Shown: positions 19,520 to 30,079, numbered from the stretch's first letter. The stretch is 64,000 bases of DNA from CAIWHR01 sp963726765 (GCA_963726765.1 CAVSDH010000006.1:496001-560000); one strand, 5' to 3'. A program made the numbers and translations. The notes: generated by a model from the sequence alone, not told the origin.

Positions 19520-20167
19520 GTGAAACCGACATACTGGGACGATGCGACCCGCGCGCTCCGCCGCGCCGACCCCGTCATGCGCCGGTTGATCCGCGACATT
19601 GCCGGCGTCCATCTCACCCGCCGCGGCGATGCCTTCACGACGCTGTCGCGCGCGATCGTCGGCCAGCAGATTTCGGTCAAGGCGGCGCAGACGATCTGGA
19701 ACCGGTTCACGGTGGCCTGTGGCGCTGAAGCGGGCGCCGAGGCGCACGGCGTGCGCCTCGACCCTGCCCGCGTCGCCCGCATGCGGCTGCCGAAGTTGCG
19801 ATCCTGCGGACTCTCCGCGCGCAAGTCGGGGTACCTGCGCGACCTCGCGCGGCATTTCACGACGGGAGCGCTCGATCCCGGCGAATGGCCGGCGCTCGAC
19901 GATGAGGCTCTGATCGAGCGGCTCACCGGCGTCAACGGCATCGGCCGCTGGACCGCCGAAATGTTTCTCATCTTCCACGAGATGCGGGCCGACGTCTTTC
20001 CGGTGGGCGACATCGGGCTGCAGAACGCCATCGCGCGCCACTACAACGGAGACGAACGGCTCCCGATCGAGGGAATGCGCGAGATCGCCGCCGCATGGCA
20101 GCCGTGGCGCAGCGTCGCCTCGTGGTACCTGTGGCGCTCGCTGGATCCGATTCCCGTCGAATACTGA
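19520..20167 (+). CDS. DNA-3-methyladenine glycosylase, AlkA-like (HhH-GPD)
   Basis: The 215-residue protein shows the helix-hairpin-helix and GPD core: AIVGQQISVKAAQTIW early, LTGVNGIGRWTAEMFLIF for the hairpin, and the following VFPVGDIGLQ with the catalytic Asp. It excises alkylated purines by base flipping. It is shorter than E. coli AlkA (282 residues) because it lacks the N-terminal domain, as in the shorter AlkA-type enzymes common in this class. GTG 19520 is supported by AGGGAG at a good distance. Confidence 0.85.
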   Translation: MKPTYWDDATRALRRADPVMRRLIRDIAGVHLTRRGDAFTTLSRAIVGQQISVKAAQTIWNRFTVACGAEAGAEAHGVRLDPARVARMRLPKLRSCGLSARKSGYLRDLARHFTTGALDPGEWPALDDEALIERLTGVNGIGRWTAEMFLIFHEMRADVFPVGDIGLQNAIARHYNGDERLPIEGMREIAAAWQPWRSVASWYLWRSLDPIPVEY

Positions 20168-20241
20168 TACGCCCGTTGGCGGTCGAGGACGCACCGCGGG
20201 CACCGGCTGGAGACGAGCGTCGCGGCACGTACAATGCTCGA

Positions 20242-21240
20242 GTGAGTTCGACGCCGTCGCCGCATCCGTATGCCGCACTGACCCCCGACGTCGTCCTCGA
20301 CGCGCTCGACGGCATCGGATGTCGGGGTGACGGACGTCTCCTCGCACTGGGCAGCTACGAAAACCGCGTCTACCTCGTCTTTCGGGACGACGCGCCGCCG
20401 ATCGTCGCGAAGTTCTACCGGCCCGGACGCTGGAGCGACGCGCAGATCCTCGAGGAGCACGTGTTCGTCGCCGAGCTCGCCGCGCGCGAGATTCCGGTGG
20501 TGGCGCCGATCGGCGCCGACGGCGCGACGCTTCATGCGGCAGCGGGATTCCGCTTCGCCGCCTACCCCAGGTGCGCCGGCCGGGCGCCGGAACTCGAAGA
20601 CAGCGCAACGCTCGAGTGGATGGGTCGATTCCTGGGTCGCATTCATGCGGTTGGCGCGCAATCGTCGTTTCGGCACCGGCCCGCGCTCGATCCGGAATCG
20701 TTCGGCGTCTCCCCGCGCGACTGGCTTCTCGCGCACGAATTCATCCCCGGCGACCTCCTGCCCGCGTGGCGCAGCATCGCGACGCTGGCACTCGACGGCG
20801 TGCGCCGGTCGTACGATCGGGCCGGCGACGTGGCGGCGATTCGATTGCACGGCGACTGCCACGCCGGCAACGTGCTGTGGTCCGGCGACGGGCCCCATTT
20901 CGTCGACTTCGACGATGCGCGGAGCGGCCCCGCGGTGCAGGACCTGTGGATGCTGCTGTCGGGCGACCGCGCGGCAATGTCGCAGCAACTCGGCGCCGTG
21001 CTCGACGGCTACGAGGATTTCGCCGAATTCGACGCGCGGGAACTCAATCTCGTCGAAGCGCTGCGCACGCTGCGGCTCCTCCACTATTCGGCGTGGCTGG
21101 CGCAGCGCTGGGACGATCCCGCGTTCCCCGCGGCGTTTCCGTGGTTCAACACGCAACGCTACTGGCAGGACCGGATCCTCGAGCTGCGCGAGCAGGTCGC
21201 GCTGATGGACGAGCCGCCGCTCGCCGGGATTTCGAGATAG
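20242..21240 (+). CDS. srkA: Stress response kinase A homologue (SrkA/RdoA/YihE)
   Basis: The 332-residue protein has the aminoglycoside-phosphotransferase/kinase fold. LALGSYENRVYLV forms the N-lobe, PPIVAKFYRPGRWS contains the nucleotide-binding Lys, HGDCHAGNVLW is the catalytic loop and FVDFDDARSGPAVQDLWML the metal-binding DFG-like segment. These match SrkA (YihE), a Ser/Thr kinase that protects cells from stress-induced death. The GTG start at 20242 fits the family N-terminus; no strong ribosome site is visible. It converges on lolD with only 3 bp between stops. Confidence 0.85.
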   Translation: MSSTPSPHPYAALTPDVVLDALDGIGCRGDGRLLALGSYENRVYLVFRDDAPPIVAKFYRPGRWSDAQILEEHVFVAELAAREIPVVAPIGADGATLHAAAGFRFAAYPRCAGRAPELEDSATLEWMGRFLGRIHAVGAQSSFRHRPALDPESFGVSPRDWLLAHEFIPGDLLPAWRSIATLALDGVRRSYDRAGDVAAIRLHGDCHAGNVLWSGDGPHFVDFDDARSGPAVQDLWMLLSGDRAAMSQQLGAVLDGYEDFAEFDARELNLVEALRTLRLLHYSAWLAQRWDDPAFPAAFPWFNTQRYWQDRILELREQVALMDEPPLAGISR

Positions 21241-21243
21241 GTT

Positions 21244-21942
21244 CTAGTTCGCTTCGGTCAGGACGCCGTCGACGAGATGCAACGTGCGATCGGTGCGCGC
21301 CGCGAGTTCCGGGTCGTGCGTGACGATCACGAGGCTCGTCCCGGCGGCACCGTTCAATTCGAGCATCAGCGAGAACACGTCGCCCGCGGTCCGGCGATCG
21401 AGATTCCCGGTCGGCTCGTCGGCGAGAATGCAGCGCGGCGCGGTGACGAGCGCGCGGGCAAGCGCGACGCGCTGACGTTCGCCGCCGGAAAGCTCGCCGG
21501 GCCGATGCGCAACACGATGCCCCAGTCCGACGCGGTCCAGCATGACCCGCGCCGCGGCGCGCGCGGCGTCGGGCGCCTCGCGCCTGATCGCGAGCGGCAT
21601 GGCGACGTTCTCCAGCGCCGAGAATTCCGGCAGCAGGTGATGGAACTGGTAGATGAAACCGAGCGCGCGGTTGCGCACGCGGCCGCGCTCCACCTCCGTC
21701 AGCGTGGCGAACGACGCGCCCTCGACATGCACTTCGCCCGCCGTGGGCGCGTCGAGGCCGCCCAGCAGGTGCAGGAGCGTGCTCTTGCCCGATCCCGACG
21801 CCCCGACGATCGCGACGCGTTCCCCGCGCGCTATTGCCAGATCGACCCCCAGCAGCACCGGCACCTCGAGCGGACCGCTGCGGTAGGTCTTCGCGAGGCC
21901 GCGGCATTCGAGCACCGGCGGTGGCGCGCCGGACTCACTCAT
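21244..21942 (-). CDS. lolD: Lipoprotein-releasing system ATPase LolD
   Basis: The 232-residue ABC ATPase has Walker A GASGSGKST, the LolD-typical GFIYQFHHLLPEFSALENVAMP, signature LSGGERQR and Walker B ILADEPTGNLD. LolD powers LolC/LolE to extract outer-membrane lipoproteins from the inner membrane and hand them to LolA. Its ATG overlaps the lolC stop by 8 bp (ATGAGTGA), so translation is coupled. Confidence 0.93.
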   Translation of the reverse strand: MSESGAPPPVLECRGLAKTYRSGPLEVPVLLGVDLAIARGERVAIVGASGSGKSTLLHLLGGLDAPTAGEVHVEGASFATLTEVERGRVRNRALGFIYQFHHLLPEFSALENVAMPLAIRREAPDAARAAARVMLDRVGLGHRVAHRPGELSGGERQRVALARALVTAPRCILADEPTGNLDRRTAGDVFSLMLELNGAAGTSLVIVTHDPELAARTDRTLHLVDGVLTEAN

Positions 21943-23183
21943 AGCGGAGTGCCTCGGCCGGATTGACCTTCGCCGCGCGCCACGCGGGATAGATCGTGGC
22001 GAGCAACGCCAGCACCAGCGCGATCCCGGCGATCGTGACGACGTCGCCCGTCTGGAGATCCGACGGCAGCTCGCTGATGTAGTAGACGGTCTTGTCGAGG
22101 AACTGGATGCGGAACAGCCGCTCGATCGCCGGCAGCACGGTGCCGACATTGAGCGCGAGCAGCACGCCGCCGGCCACGCCGAGCAGCGTGCCGATGATGC
22201 CGATCAGTCCGCCCTGGATCATGAAGATCGCGGTGATCGACCCCGGCGACGCGCCCAGTGTGCGCAGAATCGCGATGTCGGCTTCCTTGTCGGTGACCGT
22301 CATGACCTGCGCCGAGACGATGTTGAACGCCGCGACCGCGATGATCAGCGTCAGGATGATGAACATCACGCGCTTCTCGATCTGCACCGCGCGAAAGAAG
22401 TTCGCGTGGCTCATCGTCCAGTCGCGGACTTCGGCGTCGATTTTGAGACGGGAGACGAGTTCCTGCGCGACACGCGGCGCGGCGTAGAGGTCGTCGAGCT
22501 TGAGGCGCACGCCCGAGACGCCGTCGACGCGGTAGAGCTTCCTCGCGTCGTCGAGGTCGATGAGGGCGAGCCCGCTGTCGAACTCGTACATGCCGACCTC
22601 GAACACGCCGACCACGGTGAAGCTCTTGAGGCGCGGAAGCGTACCCGCCGCGGTCAGCGTGCCCTGCGGCGTGATGACGACGACGCTTTCACCGAGGCGG
22701 ACGCCGAGCCCTCGCGCGAGATCGGCACCGAGCACGATCCCGAAGCCGCCCGGCGTCAGCGCCTCGAGCGATCCCTACGCGCATGTGCCGGCCGATGTCG
22801 GCAACCGTGTTCTCGCGCGCCGGATCGATGCCGCGGACCAGCACGCCGCGATTGGCGCCGCCGGCCGAGAGCATCGCCTGTCCCAGCACGTAGGGCGCGG
22901 CCGCCTTGACGTGGGGATCGAGGAGCGCCGAGCGCGCCACTTCCGCGTCGTCGGCGAGCGAGGGCATCCCGCGGATTTCGATGTGCGATGCGACCGACAG
23001 GATCCGGTTGCGCAACTCCTCCTGGAAGCCGTTCATCACGGAGAGCACGACAATCAGCGCGGCCACACCCAGCGCGATGCCGGCCATCGACGTGAGCGCT
23101 ATGAACGAGATGAAAGAATTGCGGCCCGCGCCGCGGCGCGCGCGCGTGTACCGCAATCCCACGGCGAGTTCGTACGGCGACAA
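21935..23183 (-). CDS. lolC: Lipoprotein-releasing system permease LolC/LolE (one frameshift)
   Basis: Read through one break, the protein is about 416 residues, the normal length. It has an N-terminal helix (SFISFIALTSMAGIALGVAALIVVLSV in part), the MNGFQEELRNRIL motif, a large periplasmic domain and three C-terminal helices ending PAEALRYE. The frame is lost near 22772, where RHMRVG must continue as SLEALTPGGF one base over. The start is taken as TTG 23183 (LSPYELAVGLRYTRA); no ATG or GTG is available in frame between the upstream gene and that point. Confidence 0.88.
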
Positions 23184-23214
23184 GGCGGGAGTCCGGGCCG
23201 CGGGCGCGGCCCGC

Positions 23215-23508
23215 CTACGCTTCCCAGTCGACGGCGCGACGACCGCTGACGTGTGCGCCGACGACCGCCTTCGCCGCCACGTGCAGCGGATGGTTCTGGT
23301 AGAGATCGAGCGCGGCGCGGTCCGCGAACTCCGCGTAGAGGCAGATGTCATCCGCCCCGCTGTCGTAGCCGATGTCCACCCCTACTTCGATGGCGAGCAG
23401 GCCCGGAATCCGGTCGCCCAGGCTTTCGAGCGCCTCCTTGACCACGGCGGCGTGCGCTTCGCGCTGCGACGGATCCTTGATTTTCCATACGACGACGTGC
23501 TTGATCAT
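23215..23508 (-). CDS. Dabb (stress-responsive alpha/beta-barrel) domain protein
   Basis: A 97-residue single-domain protein: MIKHVVVWKIKD opens strand 1, followed by LESLGDRIPGLLAIEVGVDI, DICLYAEFADRAALDLYQ and HPLHVAAKAVVG, the standard layout of the dimeric Dabb ferredoxin-like fold. Members have varied or unknown roles. It lies 31 bp upstream of lolC on the same strand. The gap between this gene and the divergent rpfE-like gene is 118 bp. Confidence 0.85.
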   Translation of the reverse strand: MIKHVVVWKIKDPSQREAHAAVVKEALESLGDRIPGLLAIEVGVDIGYDSGADDICLYAEFADRAALDLYQNHPLHVAAKAVVGAHVSGRRAVDWEA

Positions 23509-23626
23509 CGATGTTCCATGCGCGGGAGGGTGGACAACACGGAGGCGTCGCTTGTCAGCCGAAATGCGCCATGATTATCGCATGCTAGTGTAACGAGTCG
23601 GACCGGTTTCGTGGCCACGCGTTCCC

Positions 23627-24635
23627 ATGCATCTCATCCTCTCGCTCCCGGGCCTCCCCGCACAGGTCGCCCGGCGTCCCGCGCAGGCGCCGTATCTCGC
23701 GCGCCTTCTCGCCGTCGCCGGCGCGCCCGCGCGCGAGCCCGATGGCCTCGACGCCGCGCTGGCCGCGCACTTCGGCATCGAGCACGCGAACGGCGAAGAC
23801 TGGCCGCTCGCGCCGCTGCGTCTCGCGGCGCTCGGCATCGAACCCGGCACCGCGTATTGGCTTCGCGCCGACCCCGTGACCCTCGTCGCCGGCCGCGACG
23901 ATGTCCGGTTGACGGGAGCGGTGCCGGATCTTGCCGCCGCGGATGCAGTCGCGCTCGCCGCGATGCTGAATGCGCATTTCGAATCCGACGGTATCGAATT
24001 CGTGGCCGCTCGACCGGATGCATGGTTCGTGCGCGCCGCGACGCGCGTCGCCATGCGCACGCGACCGGTGGCGGTCGTGGCAGGTCGCATGCTGCGCGAC
24101 CTCCTCCCGACCGGACCGGATGCGGGGACATGGCAGCGCTGGCAGAGCGAGATCCAGATGCTGCTGCACGATCATCCGGTGAACGCGGCGCGAGAACGCG
24201 ACGGCAAGGCGCCCGCCAACAGCCTCTGGCTTTCCGAAGGCGGCACGCTGCCGCCTCGCGCGATTGCCGCGCCTCGCATCCGGACATTCGCGGGTGGCAG
24301 GGGCGCGGTGGCGCTTGCGCTCCATGCCGGCCAGGCCGCCCGCCCGGTGCCGGACGGCCTTCACTCCGTCGTGACAGGCTCCGGCGACGCGTCGACAGCG
24401 ATCGTGGCGTTCGATGCGCCTCTCGAGACCGATGCCGTCGAGCGCGACTGGGCCGCTCCCGCATGGACGGCACTTGCCGCGGGCAAGTTCCGCGCCGTCA
24501 CGCTGATCACCGACGACGCCGACGGGGCGCTCGCCTGGACGTCGCGCCGCCCGGGCCCGTTGGCGAAGAGGCATGTTGCGACTCGCGCGCCACGATCTCG
24601 GGACGCTACTCGCCGCGGGGCGCGTCGTCGGGTGA
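23627..24635 (+). CDS. RpfE-type regulatory/phosphoglycerate-mutase-like protein (3' frameshift)
   Basis: The protein of about 335 residues opens MHLILSLPGLPAQVARRP and contains FGIEHANGEDWPLAPLRLAA and LWLSEGGTLPP. It matches the RpfE-type protein found directly before recJ in many beta- and gammaproteobacteria, related to cofactor-independent phosphoglycerate mutase but without a proven activity. A one-base shift near 24571 is needed: PLAKR then continues LLRLARHDLGTLLAAG and stops at a TGATG overlap with recJ. Read literally, the frame would fuse the two proteins, which I regard as an artefact. Confidence 0.78.
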
Positions 24636-26360
24636 TGGAGATCGTCCGGCGCAGCGTTCCGGACCGCGCGGCGGCGCTCGCGGCGTCCGGGGTGCATCCG
24701 GTGCTGGCGCGCGTGTTCGCGTCGCGAGGCGTCGCGTCGACCGACGAACTCGACACCGATCTCGCGCGCCTGCCGCCGTTTGCGCTGCTGAAGGGCATCG
24801 ACGACGCCGCGACTCGTCTCGCGACCGCGATCGCGAATCGCGAGCGGATTCTGGTGATCGCCGACTACGACGCCGACGGCGCCACCGGTTGCGCGGTGGC
24901 CGTTCGCGGTCTTGCGGCGCTCGGTGCCGATGCCGGCTTCCTCGTGCCCAATCGCTTCGAGCACGGCTACGGACTCACGCCGGAAATCGTCGTCGAAGCC
25001 GCCGCGCGTGCGCCGCGCCTCATCGTCACCGTCGACAACGGGATCGCGAGCCACGATGGCGTTGCCGAAGCGGCCTTGCGCGGAATCGACGTGCTGATCA
25101 CCGATCATCACCTGCCGGCGGCAACCCTTCCCGCACCCGCGCTGATCGTCAACCCGAATCAGCCCGGCTGCGCGTTTCCCGGCAAGAATCTGGCGGGCGT
25201 GGGCGTAATGTTCTACGTCCTGCTCGCCACACGCGCGCTGCTGCGCGAGCGCGGCGCCTTTGCGGACCGGCCCGGGCCGAATCTCGCGACGCTGCTCGAT
25301 CTCGTCGCCCTCGGAACCGTCGCCGACGTCGTGCGTCTCGACCGCATCAACCGGACGCTGGTCGCGCAGGGTCTCGCGCGCATTCGCGCCGGGCGTTGCC
25401 AGCCCGGGATCGCCGCTCTCTTCTCCGCCGCGGGTCGCGACGCCCGGCGCGCGACGACCTACGACCTGGGATTTGTCGCCGGTCCTCGCCTTAACGCAGC
25501 GGGCCGCCTCGCGGACATGTCCGTCGGCATCCGTTGCCTTCTCGCGGAAACCGCCGTTGCCGCGCTCCCTCTTGCGACCGAGCTCGATCGCCTGAACCGC
25601 GAGCGACGCGACGTCGAGGGGACCATGCAGGAAGAGGCTCTCGCGGAGCTCGACGCGGGGATGGCATGCGCCGCGACCGACGACGCGTTCACGTTGTGCC
25701 TGTTCCGCCCTGAATGGCATCAGGGGGTGGTGGGCATCGTCGCCTCACGGCTCAAGGACCGCTACCACCGGCCGGCAATCGTCTTCGCTCGCGGCACCGC
25801 GGGCGAGCTCAAGGGATCCGGACGTTCGATTCCGGGATTTCACCTTCGCGACGCGCTCGATCTCGTGGCGAAACGCGCGCCGGGCGTCATCACTCGGTTC
25901 GGCGGTCACGCCTTCGCCGCGGGCCTTTCGCTCGCCGAGGCCGACCTGCCCCGCTTCGCCGAAACGCTGGAAACTGTCGCACGGGAGCAGCTCACGCCGG
26001 CGCAGCTCACGCGTACGCTGGAATCGGACGGCGGACTCGCCGCCGCCGACGTCACGCTGGACCTCGCCCAGGCAATCGCGGGCGAGGTGTGGGGGCAGGG
26101 CTTTCCGGCGCCCGCATTCGATGACGTCTTCGACGTGGTCGACCAGCGGATCGTGGGATCCCGTCACTCGAAGCTCGTCCTCGAGCGTTCCGCCGGCGGC
26201 GACACCGGGCGCTTCCCGGCGATCCTGTTCAATCATGCGGACCCGTTGCCCGCCGAAGATCCGCGCGGTCTACCGCCCGGATCCCAACGAGTGGAACGGC
26301 ACGATCGCGCTGCAGCTCGCCGTGCTGCACTGGGAGCCGGTCGAGAGCGCCTGTCCGTAG
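24635..26360 (+). CDS. recJ: Single-stranded-DNA-specific exonuclease RecJ (3' frameshift)
   Basis: About 574 residues, normal for RecJ. The DHH phosphoesterase motifs are present: ADYDADGATGCAV, NRFEHGYGLT, TVDNGIASHDG, TDHHLPA and the DHHA1 part with GSGRSIPGFHLRDAL and GGHAFAAGLSL. RecJ degrades 5'-ended single strands in recombination and repair. The frame breaks near 26248: HADPLPA must continue KIRAVYRPDPNEWNG to end LHWEPVESACP at 26360. Start ATG 24635 overlaps the upstream stop. Confidence 0.9.
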
Positions 26361-26503
26361 CCGACCACGCCGCCGAACGGCCCCGGACGTATGGGCGCGA
26401 TCCAGTTCTGGGTGCAACAAGATGCCCGGCGGGATGGGGCCAGGACTGCATCGACGTGGATGACTCCGAATATCGAACTTTCCTGTAATTTATTGTTTAT
26501 ACG

Positions 26504-26517
26504 TTGATATATATCAA
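26504..26517. promoter_or_regulatory. FNR/ANR-type box upstream of the short-chain reductase gene
   Basis: TTGATATATATCAA is a perfect match to the FNR consensus TTGAT-N4-ATCAA. Its centre lies about 73 bp before the transcription start predicted from the TATAAT at 26572, close to class I activator spacing. It sits in an AT-rich island in otherwise GC-rich DNA. Confidence 0.7.
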
Positions 26518-26549
26518 TTCTGCCGACCGTCGGAAAGGCGACTTCCGGG

Positions 26550-26577
26550 TTGTGCGGCGCACCAATGTGACTATAAT
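26550..26577 (+). promoter_or_regulatory. Sigma-70 promoter of the short-chain reductase gene
   Basis: TTGTGC (26550-26555) and a perfect TATAAT (26572-26577) with a 16-bp spacer lie 55 bp before the ATG at 26632. The -35 is part of an imperfect inverted repeat, TTGTGCGGCGCACCAA, which could be an additional operator. Confidence 0.6.
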
Positions 26578-26631
26578 GTGGCCACTCGACCCGGCGCCTG
26601 CCGGGTTGCTCACGTTCCGGGGTCACCCAAC

Positions 26632-27375
26632 ATGCGTCGTCTGACGGACAAGGTTTCGATCATCACCGGCTCAGGTTCCGGCATCGGCCACGCCACCGCC
26701 CTCAAGTTCGCCCAGGAGGGTGCCAAGGTCGCCGTCTGCGACATCAACGAAGGTGCCGCGCAAGGCGTCGCGCAGGAAATCAACGACCACGGCGGCGAGG
26801 CGCTCGCCTTCCATGTCGACGTCACGGACAAGGAGAGCATCGCCAGGATGGTCGAGGGCGTGATGGCGAAATGGGGCCGCATCGACACGCTGGTCAACAA
26901 CGCGGGCATCGTGCAGGACGCGCAACTGAAGAAGATGACAGACGACCAGTTCGACTCGGTGATCGACGTCAACCTGAAAGGCGTCTACAACTGCACGAAG
27001 GCAGTCGTCGACATCATGCTGGAGCAGCATTCGGGGTGCATTCTCAACGCGTCGTCGATTGTCGGTCTCTATGGAAACTTCGGGCAGACCAACTACGCCG
27101 CCAGCAAGTTCGCGGTGATCGGGATGATGAAGACCTGGGCGCGCGAGCTCGGCAAGAAGGGCATCCGGTCGAACGCGATCTGCCCGGGATTCATCGAGAC
27201 GCCCATTCTGAAGTCGATGCCGCAGAAGGTCGTCCAGATGATGGAGGACAAGGTGCCGATGGGCCGCCTCGGCCGTCCCGAGGAGATCGCCAACACCTAT
27301 GCGTGGCTCGCCTCCGACGAAGCGTCCTACATCAACGGCGCCGTGATCGAGGTATCGGGGGGCAGCACGCTCTGA
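26632..27375 (+). CDS. Short-chain dehydrogenase, FabG/beta-ketoacyl reductase-like
   Basis: A 247-residue classical SDR: ITGSGSGIG for NAD(P) binding, NNAGIV, the catalytic Ser in NASSIVGLYGNFGQ, YAASK with Tyr and Lys, and PGFIETPI. It resembles 3-oxoacyl-ACP/CoA reductases and could serve fatty-acid or polyhydroxyalkanoate precursor supply. It has no fab or pha neighbour directly beside it but has its own promoter with an FNR-type box, suggesting induction at low oxygen. The start is ATG 26632 in a weak ribosome-site context. Confidence 0.8.
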   Translation: MRRLTDKVSIITGSGSGIGHATALKFAQEGAKVAVCDINEGAAQGVAQEINDHGGEALAFHVDVTDKESIARMVEGVMAKWGRIDTLVNNAGIVQDAQLKKMTDDQFDSVIDVNLKGVYNCTKAVVDIMLEQHSGCILNASSIVGLYGNFGQTNYAASKFAVIGMMKTWARELGKKGIRSNAICPGFIETPILKSMPQKVVQMMEDKVPMGRLGRPEEIANTYAWLASDEASYINGAVIEVSGGSTL

Positions 27376-27487
27376 CGTTTCCGATGCCTTTGTCCGTCGC
27401 GGCGATATCGGCGGCGGGTGCAGGCGGTCACCCCTCATCTGTTTGTCCGGCTTGAGCCGACCGGTGCTTGCGGTTAGCATTCGGGGA

Positions 27488-28072
27488 TTGCGTCCACCCA
27501 ATCGCGCCGTGTCCCCATCTTCCATTGTCGTCGCGGCCGCCGCCGCTCTCGCCTCGTTCACGCAGACCGTCGCCGCCGAGACCATCGGCGGCAATCCCGG
27601 CCCCGCGCACAACTACATCTGCCCGGCCGCCGATGGCATGCCGGCAATCGACTGCTACTTCGACGCCGTCGACCATCTCTACACGATGTGCAAGCACGTG
27701 AAGAGCATCGAGATCATCGAATTCGGCTACGAAAAATCGACGGAAGGGACCAACGGCGCAAAGAGCGAGTACTGCGTCGCCAAGCAGAAGCAGAACATGG
27801 CGCGGCCCTATCAGTCGGCACTGCGCGACGCGGCGATTTCGAAGCAGGCGGTCGAGGCCATGCACGGCCTGCAGGACTACTGGCTCGCCGCGATGGTCGA
27901 GCTCGGATGGCGGAACGGCGAGTCGGACGATGCGTACAAGGCGCGCACGCTGGAGCCGTACGACAAATTCAAGGAGCGCATCGCCGGGATCAAGGAGATC
28001 CTGGCCGTCGTGAAGTCACGCACGACGGCCGCGCCCGCGGCGCCGGCCACGCGCGAGAAGGCCAAGCGCTGA
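27488..28072 (+). CDS. Secreted hypothetical protein with conserved cysteines
   Basis: A frame of about 194 residues begins with a plausible signal peptide (RPPNRAVSPSSIVVAAAA to TVAA). It continues into an exported domain with several Cys residues (YICPAADG, AIDCYFDA, LYTMCKHV, SEYCVAKQKQ) and a charged helical C-terminus ending ATREKAKR. I do not recognise a family. The start is uncertain: TTG 27488 gives the best signal peptide and GTG 27509 is the alternative. Its TGA overlaps the following helicase frame by 4 bp, so it may be cotranscribed with it. Confidence 0.55.
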   Translation: MRPPNRAVSPSSIVVAAAAALASFTQTVAAETIGGNPGPAHNYICPAADGMPAIDCYFDAVDHLYTMCKHVKSIEIIEFGYEKSTEGTNGAKSEYCVAKQKQNMARPYQSALRDAAISKQAVEAMHGLQDYWLAAMVELGWRNGESDDAYKARTLEPYDKFKERIAGIKEILAVVKSRTTAAPAAPATREKAKR

Positions 28073-30079
28073 GCGACGCCGTCTTCGCAGCATCCCCGGA
28101 ACCTGCGTCGGCCAGCGCCGATCCGCGTCTCGCCGCGATCTTCGGCGAAGGCGGTGCTCTCGCGCGCACGCTCCCGGGATTCCGGTTCCGCGCGCAGCAG
28201 CTTGAAATGGCCGATGCCGTCGCCCGGGCGATCGCCGCGCGCATCCCCCTCCTCGCCGAGGCCGGCACGGGCACCGGCAAGACGTTCGCCTACCTCGTGC
28301 CCGCGCTGCTCTACGGCGGCAAGGTCATCGTCTCGACGGGCACCAAGACGCTGCAGGACCAGCTCTACCAGCGGGACCTGCCGCAGGTCCGCGATGCGCT
28401 GCGGATTCCGGTGACGCTTGCGCTGCTCAAAGGACGCGCGAACTACGTCTGCCACCATCACCTCGAGCGTGCCGCGGCGGAAGGGCGCCTGCCGTCCCGG
28501 GAAGACGCGCGTCATCTGCCGAAGGTCATCGCGTTTTCGCGCGCGAGCGAGACCGGCGACCGCGGCGAGCTCGCCGACGTCCCGGAGAACGCAACCCTCT
28601 GGCCGCTCGTCACGTCCACCCGCGAAAATTGCCTCGGCGGCAGCTGCGCGTTCCACGGCGACTGCTTCGTCCTCAAGGCCCGGAAAGCTGCGCTCGACGC
28701 GGACGTGGTCGTCATCAATCATCACCTCTTCTTCGCCGATGTCATGCTGCGCGACGAGGGGCTCTCCGAGCTCCTGCCCGCGTGCAACACCGTGATCCTC
28801 GACGAGGCCCATCAGCTCCCGGACACCGCAACGCTCTTCTTCGGAGAGCAGGTGACGGCGGGCCAGCTCGCGGAACTCGCGCGCGACACCGAAGTTGCCG
28901 CCCGCACCGGGGCGCGCGAGGTCACCGCACTTCCGGACGCCGCGGCGGACATCGGCCCCGCGGTCCGCAGGCTGCGACTGGTGCTGGGCGACGCGCCCGG
29001 CAAGATCGCGCAACGCTTGGCTGCCGAGCGCGAGGGGTTCGCGACGGAACTGGACGCCCTCGCCGCAGCGCTCGATCGCCTTGACTCGGAGCTCTCGCAT
29101 ACCGCCGAGCGCAGCGAGGATCTCGACAACTGCGCTCGCCGCGCAGCCGAAGCCGCCGCGGCGCTCGCGCGCTGGCGCCACGGTTTCGACGAATCCGCGG
29201 CGACGGGTGAAGGGGAAGCACCCGCGTGGATCCGCTGGGTCGACGTGACCCCCCAGGGATGGCAGCTGCATGCGTCGCCGCTGTCGATCGCCGACGTGTT
29301 CGCGAAGCAGGTCACGGAATCCGGACGCGCGTGGATCTTCACGTCGGCCACGCTCGCGGTAGATCGCGACTTCACGCTTTACCAGCGCGAGCTCGGGCTC
29401 GTCGGCGCCAGCACGGGCTGCTGGGATTCGCCATTCGACTACGACGCGCAGGCGCTCCTGTACGTGCCGCGCGACCTTCCGCAGCCGAACACGAGGGAGC
29501 ACACCGAAGCTGTCGTCGCCGCGGCGCTGCCCGTGCTGAAGGCGAGCGGCGGGCGCGCGTTCATGCTGTTCACGACGCTGCGCGCATTGGGCGTCGCGCG
29601 CGAACTCCTTGCCGAAGGCGTTCGAGAGCGAGGGCCTCGACTGGCCGCTCCTCGTCCAGGGCGAGGGGTCGCGCAGCGAACTGCTCACGCGCTTCCGCGA
29701 ACTCGGCAACGCCGTGCTGCTCGGCAGCGCAAGCTTTCGGGAGGGCGTCGACGTACCGGGCGATGCGCTGTCGGTCGTGGTGATCGACAAGTTGCCGTTC
29801 GCGCCGCCGGACGATCCGCTGCTCGCGGCGCGACTCGAGCACCTGCGCGCGTCGGGGGGGAATCCGTTTTTCGAGTTTCAGGTTCCGCAGGCGGCGATCG
29901 CGCTGAAGCAGGGAGCCGGTCGCCTGATCCGCACCGAGACGGACCGGGGCGTGCTGATGATCTGCGACCCGCGGCTCATCGACAAATCCTACGGTCGGCG
30001 GATCTGGCGGAGCCTGCCGCCGATGCGGCGCACGCGTGACGTCGCGGATGTCGAATCGTTCTTCGCGCGGCGATCCTAG
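28069..30079 (+). CDS. DinG/YoaA-family ATP-dependent helicase (one frameshift)
   Basis: The protein of about 669 residues is an XPD-like superfamily 2 helicase. Walker A is AEAGTGTGKTF, the DEAH box is LDEAHQLPD, and four cysteines (NYVCHHHLE, ENCLGGSCAFHGDCF) match the Fe-S cluster of DinG/YoaA enzymes. The C-terminal motifs are SASFREGVDVPGD and QGAGRLIRTETDRG. The frame breaks near 29610, where ARELL continues PKAFESEGLDWPLL one base over. No ATG, GTG or TTG is available near the expected start; I place it at CTG 28069, which overlaps the previous stop, so the 5' end may also hold a base error. Confidence 0.85.

Noticed and set aside
24560..24640. Natural fusion of the RpfE-like protein with RecJ
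   Set aside because: The linker reads as Arg-rich out-of-frame sequence, and a one-base shift restores a proper end with the TGATG overlap typical of this gene pair.
26230..26488. Extended RecJ C-terminus to 26488
   Set aside because: Residues after HADPLPA are out-of-frame; the conserved ending NEWNGTIALQLAVLHWE lies one frame over and stops at 26360.
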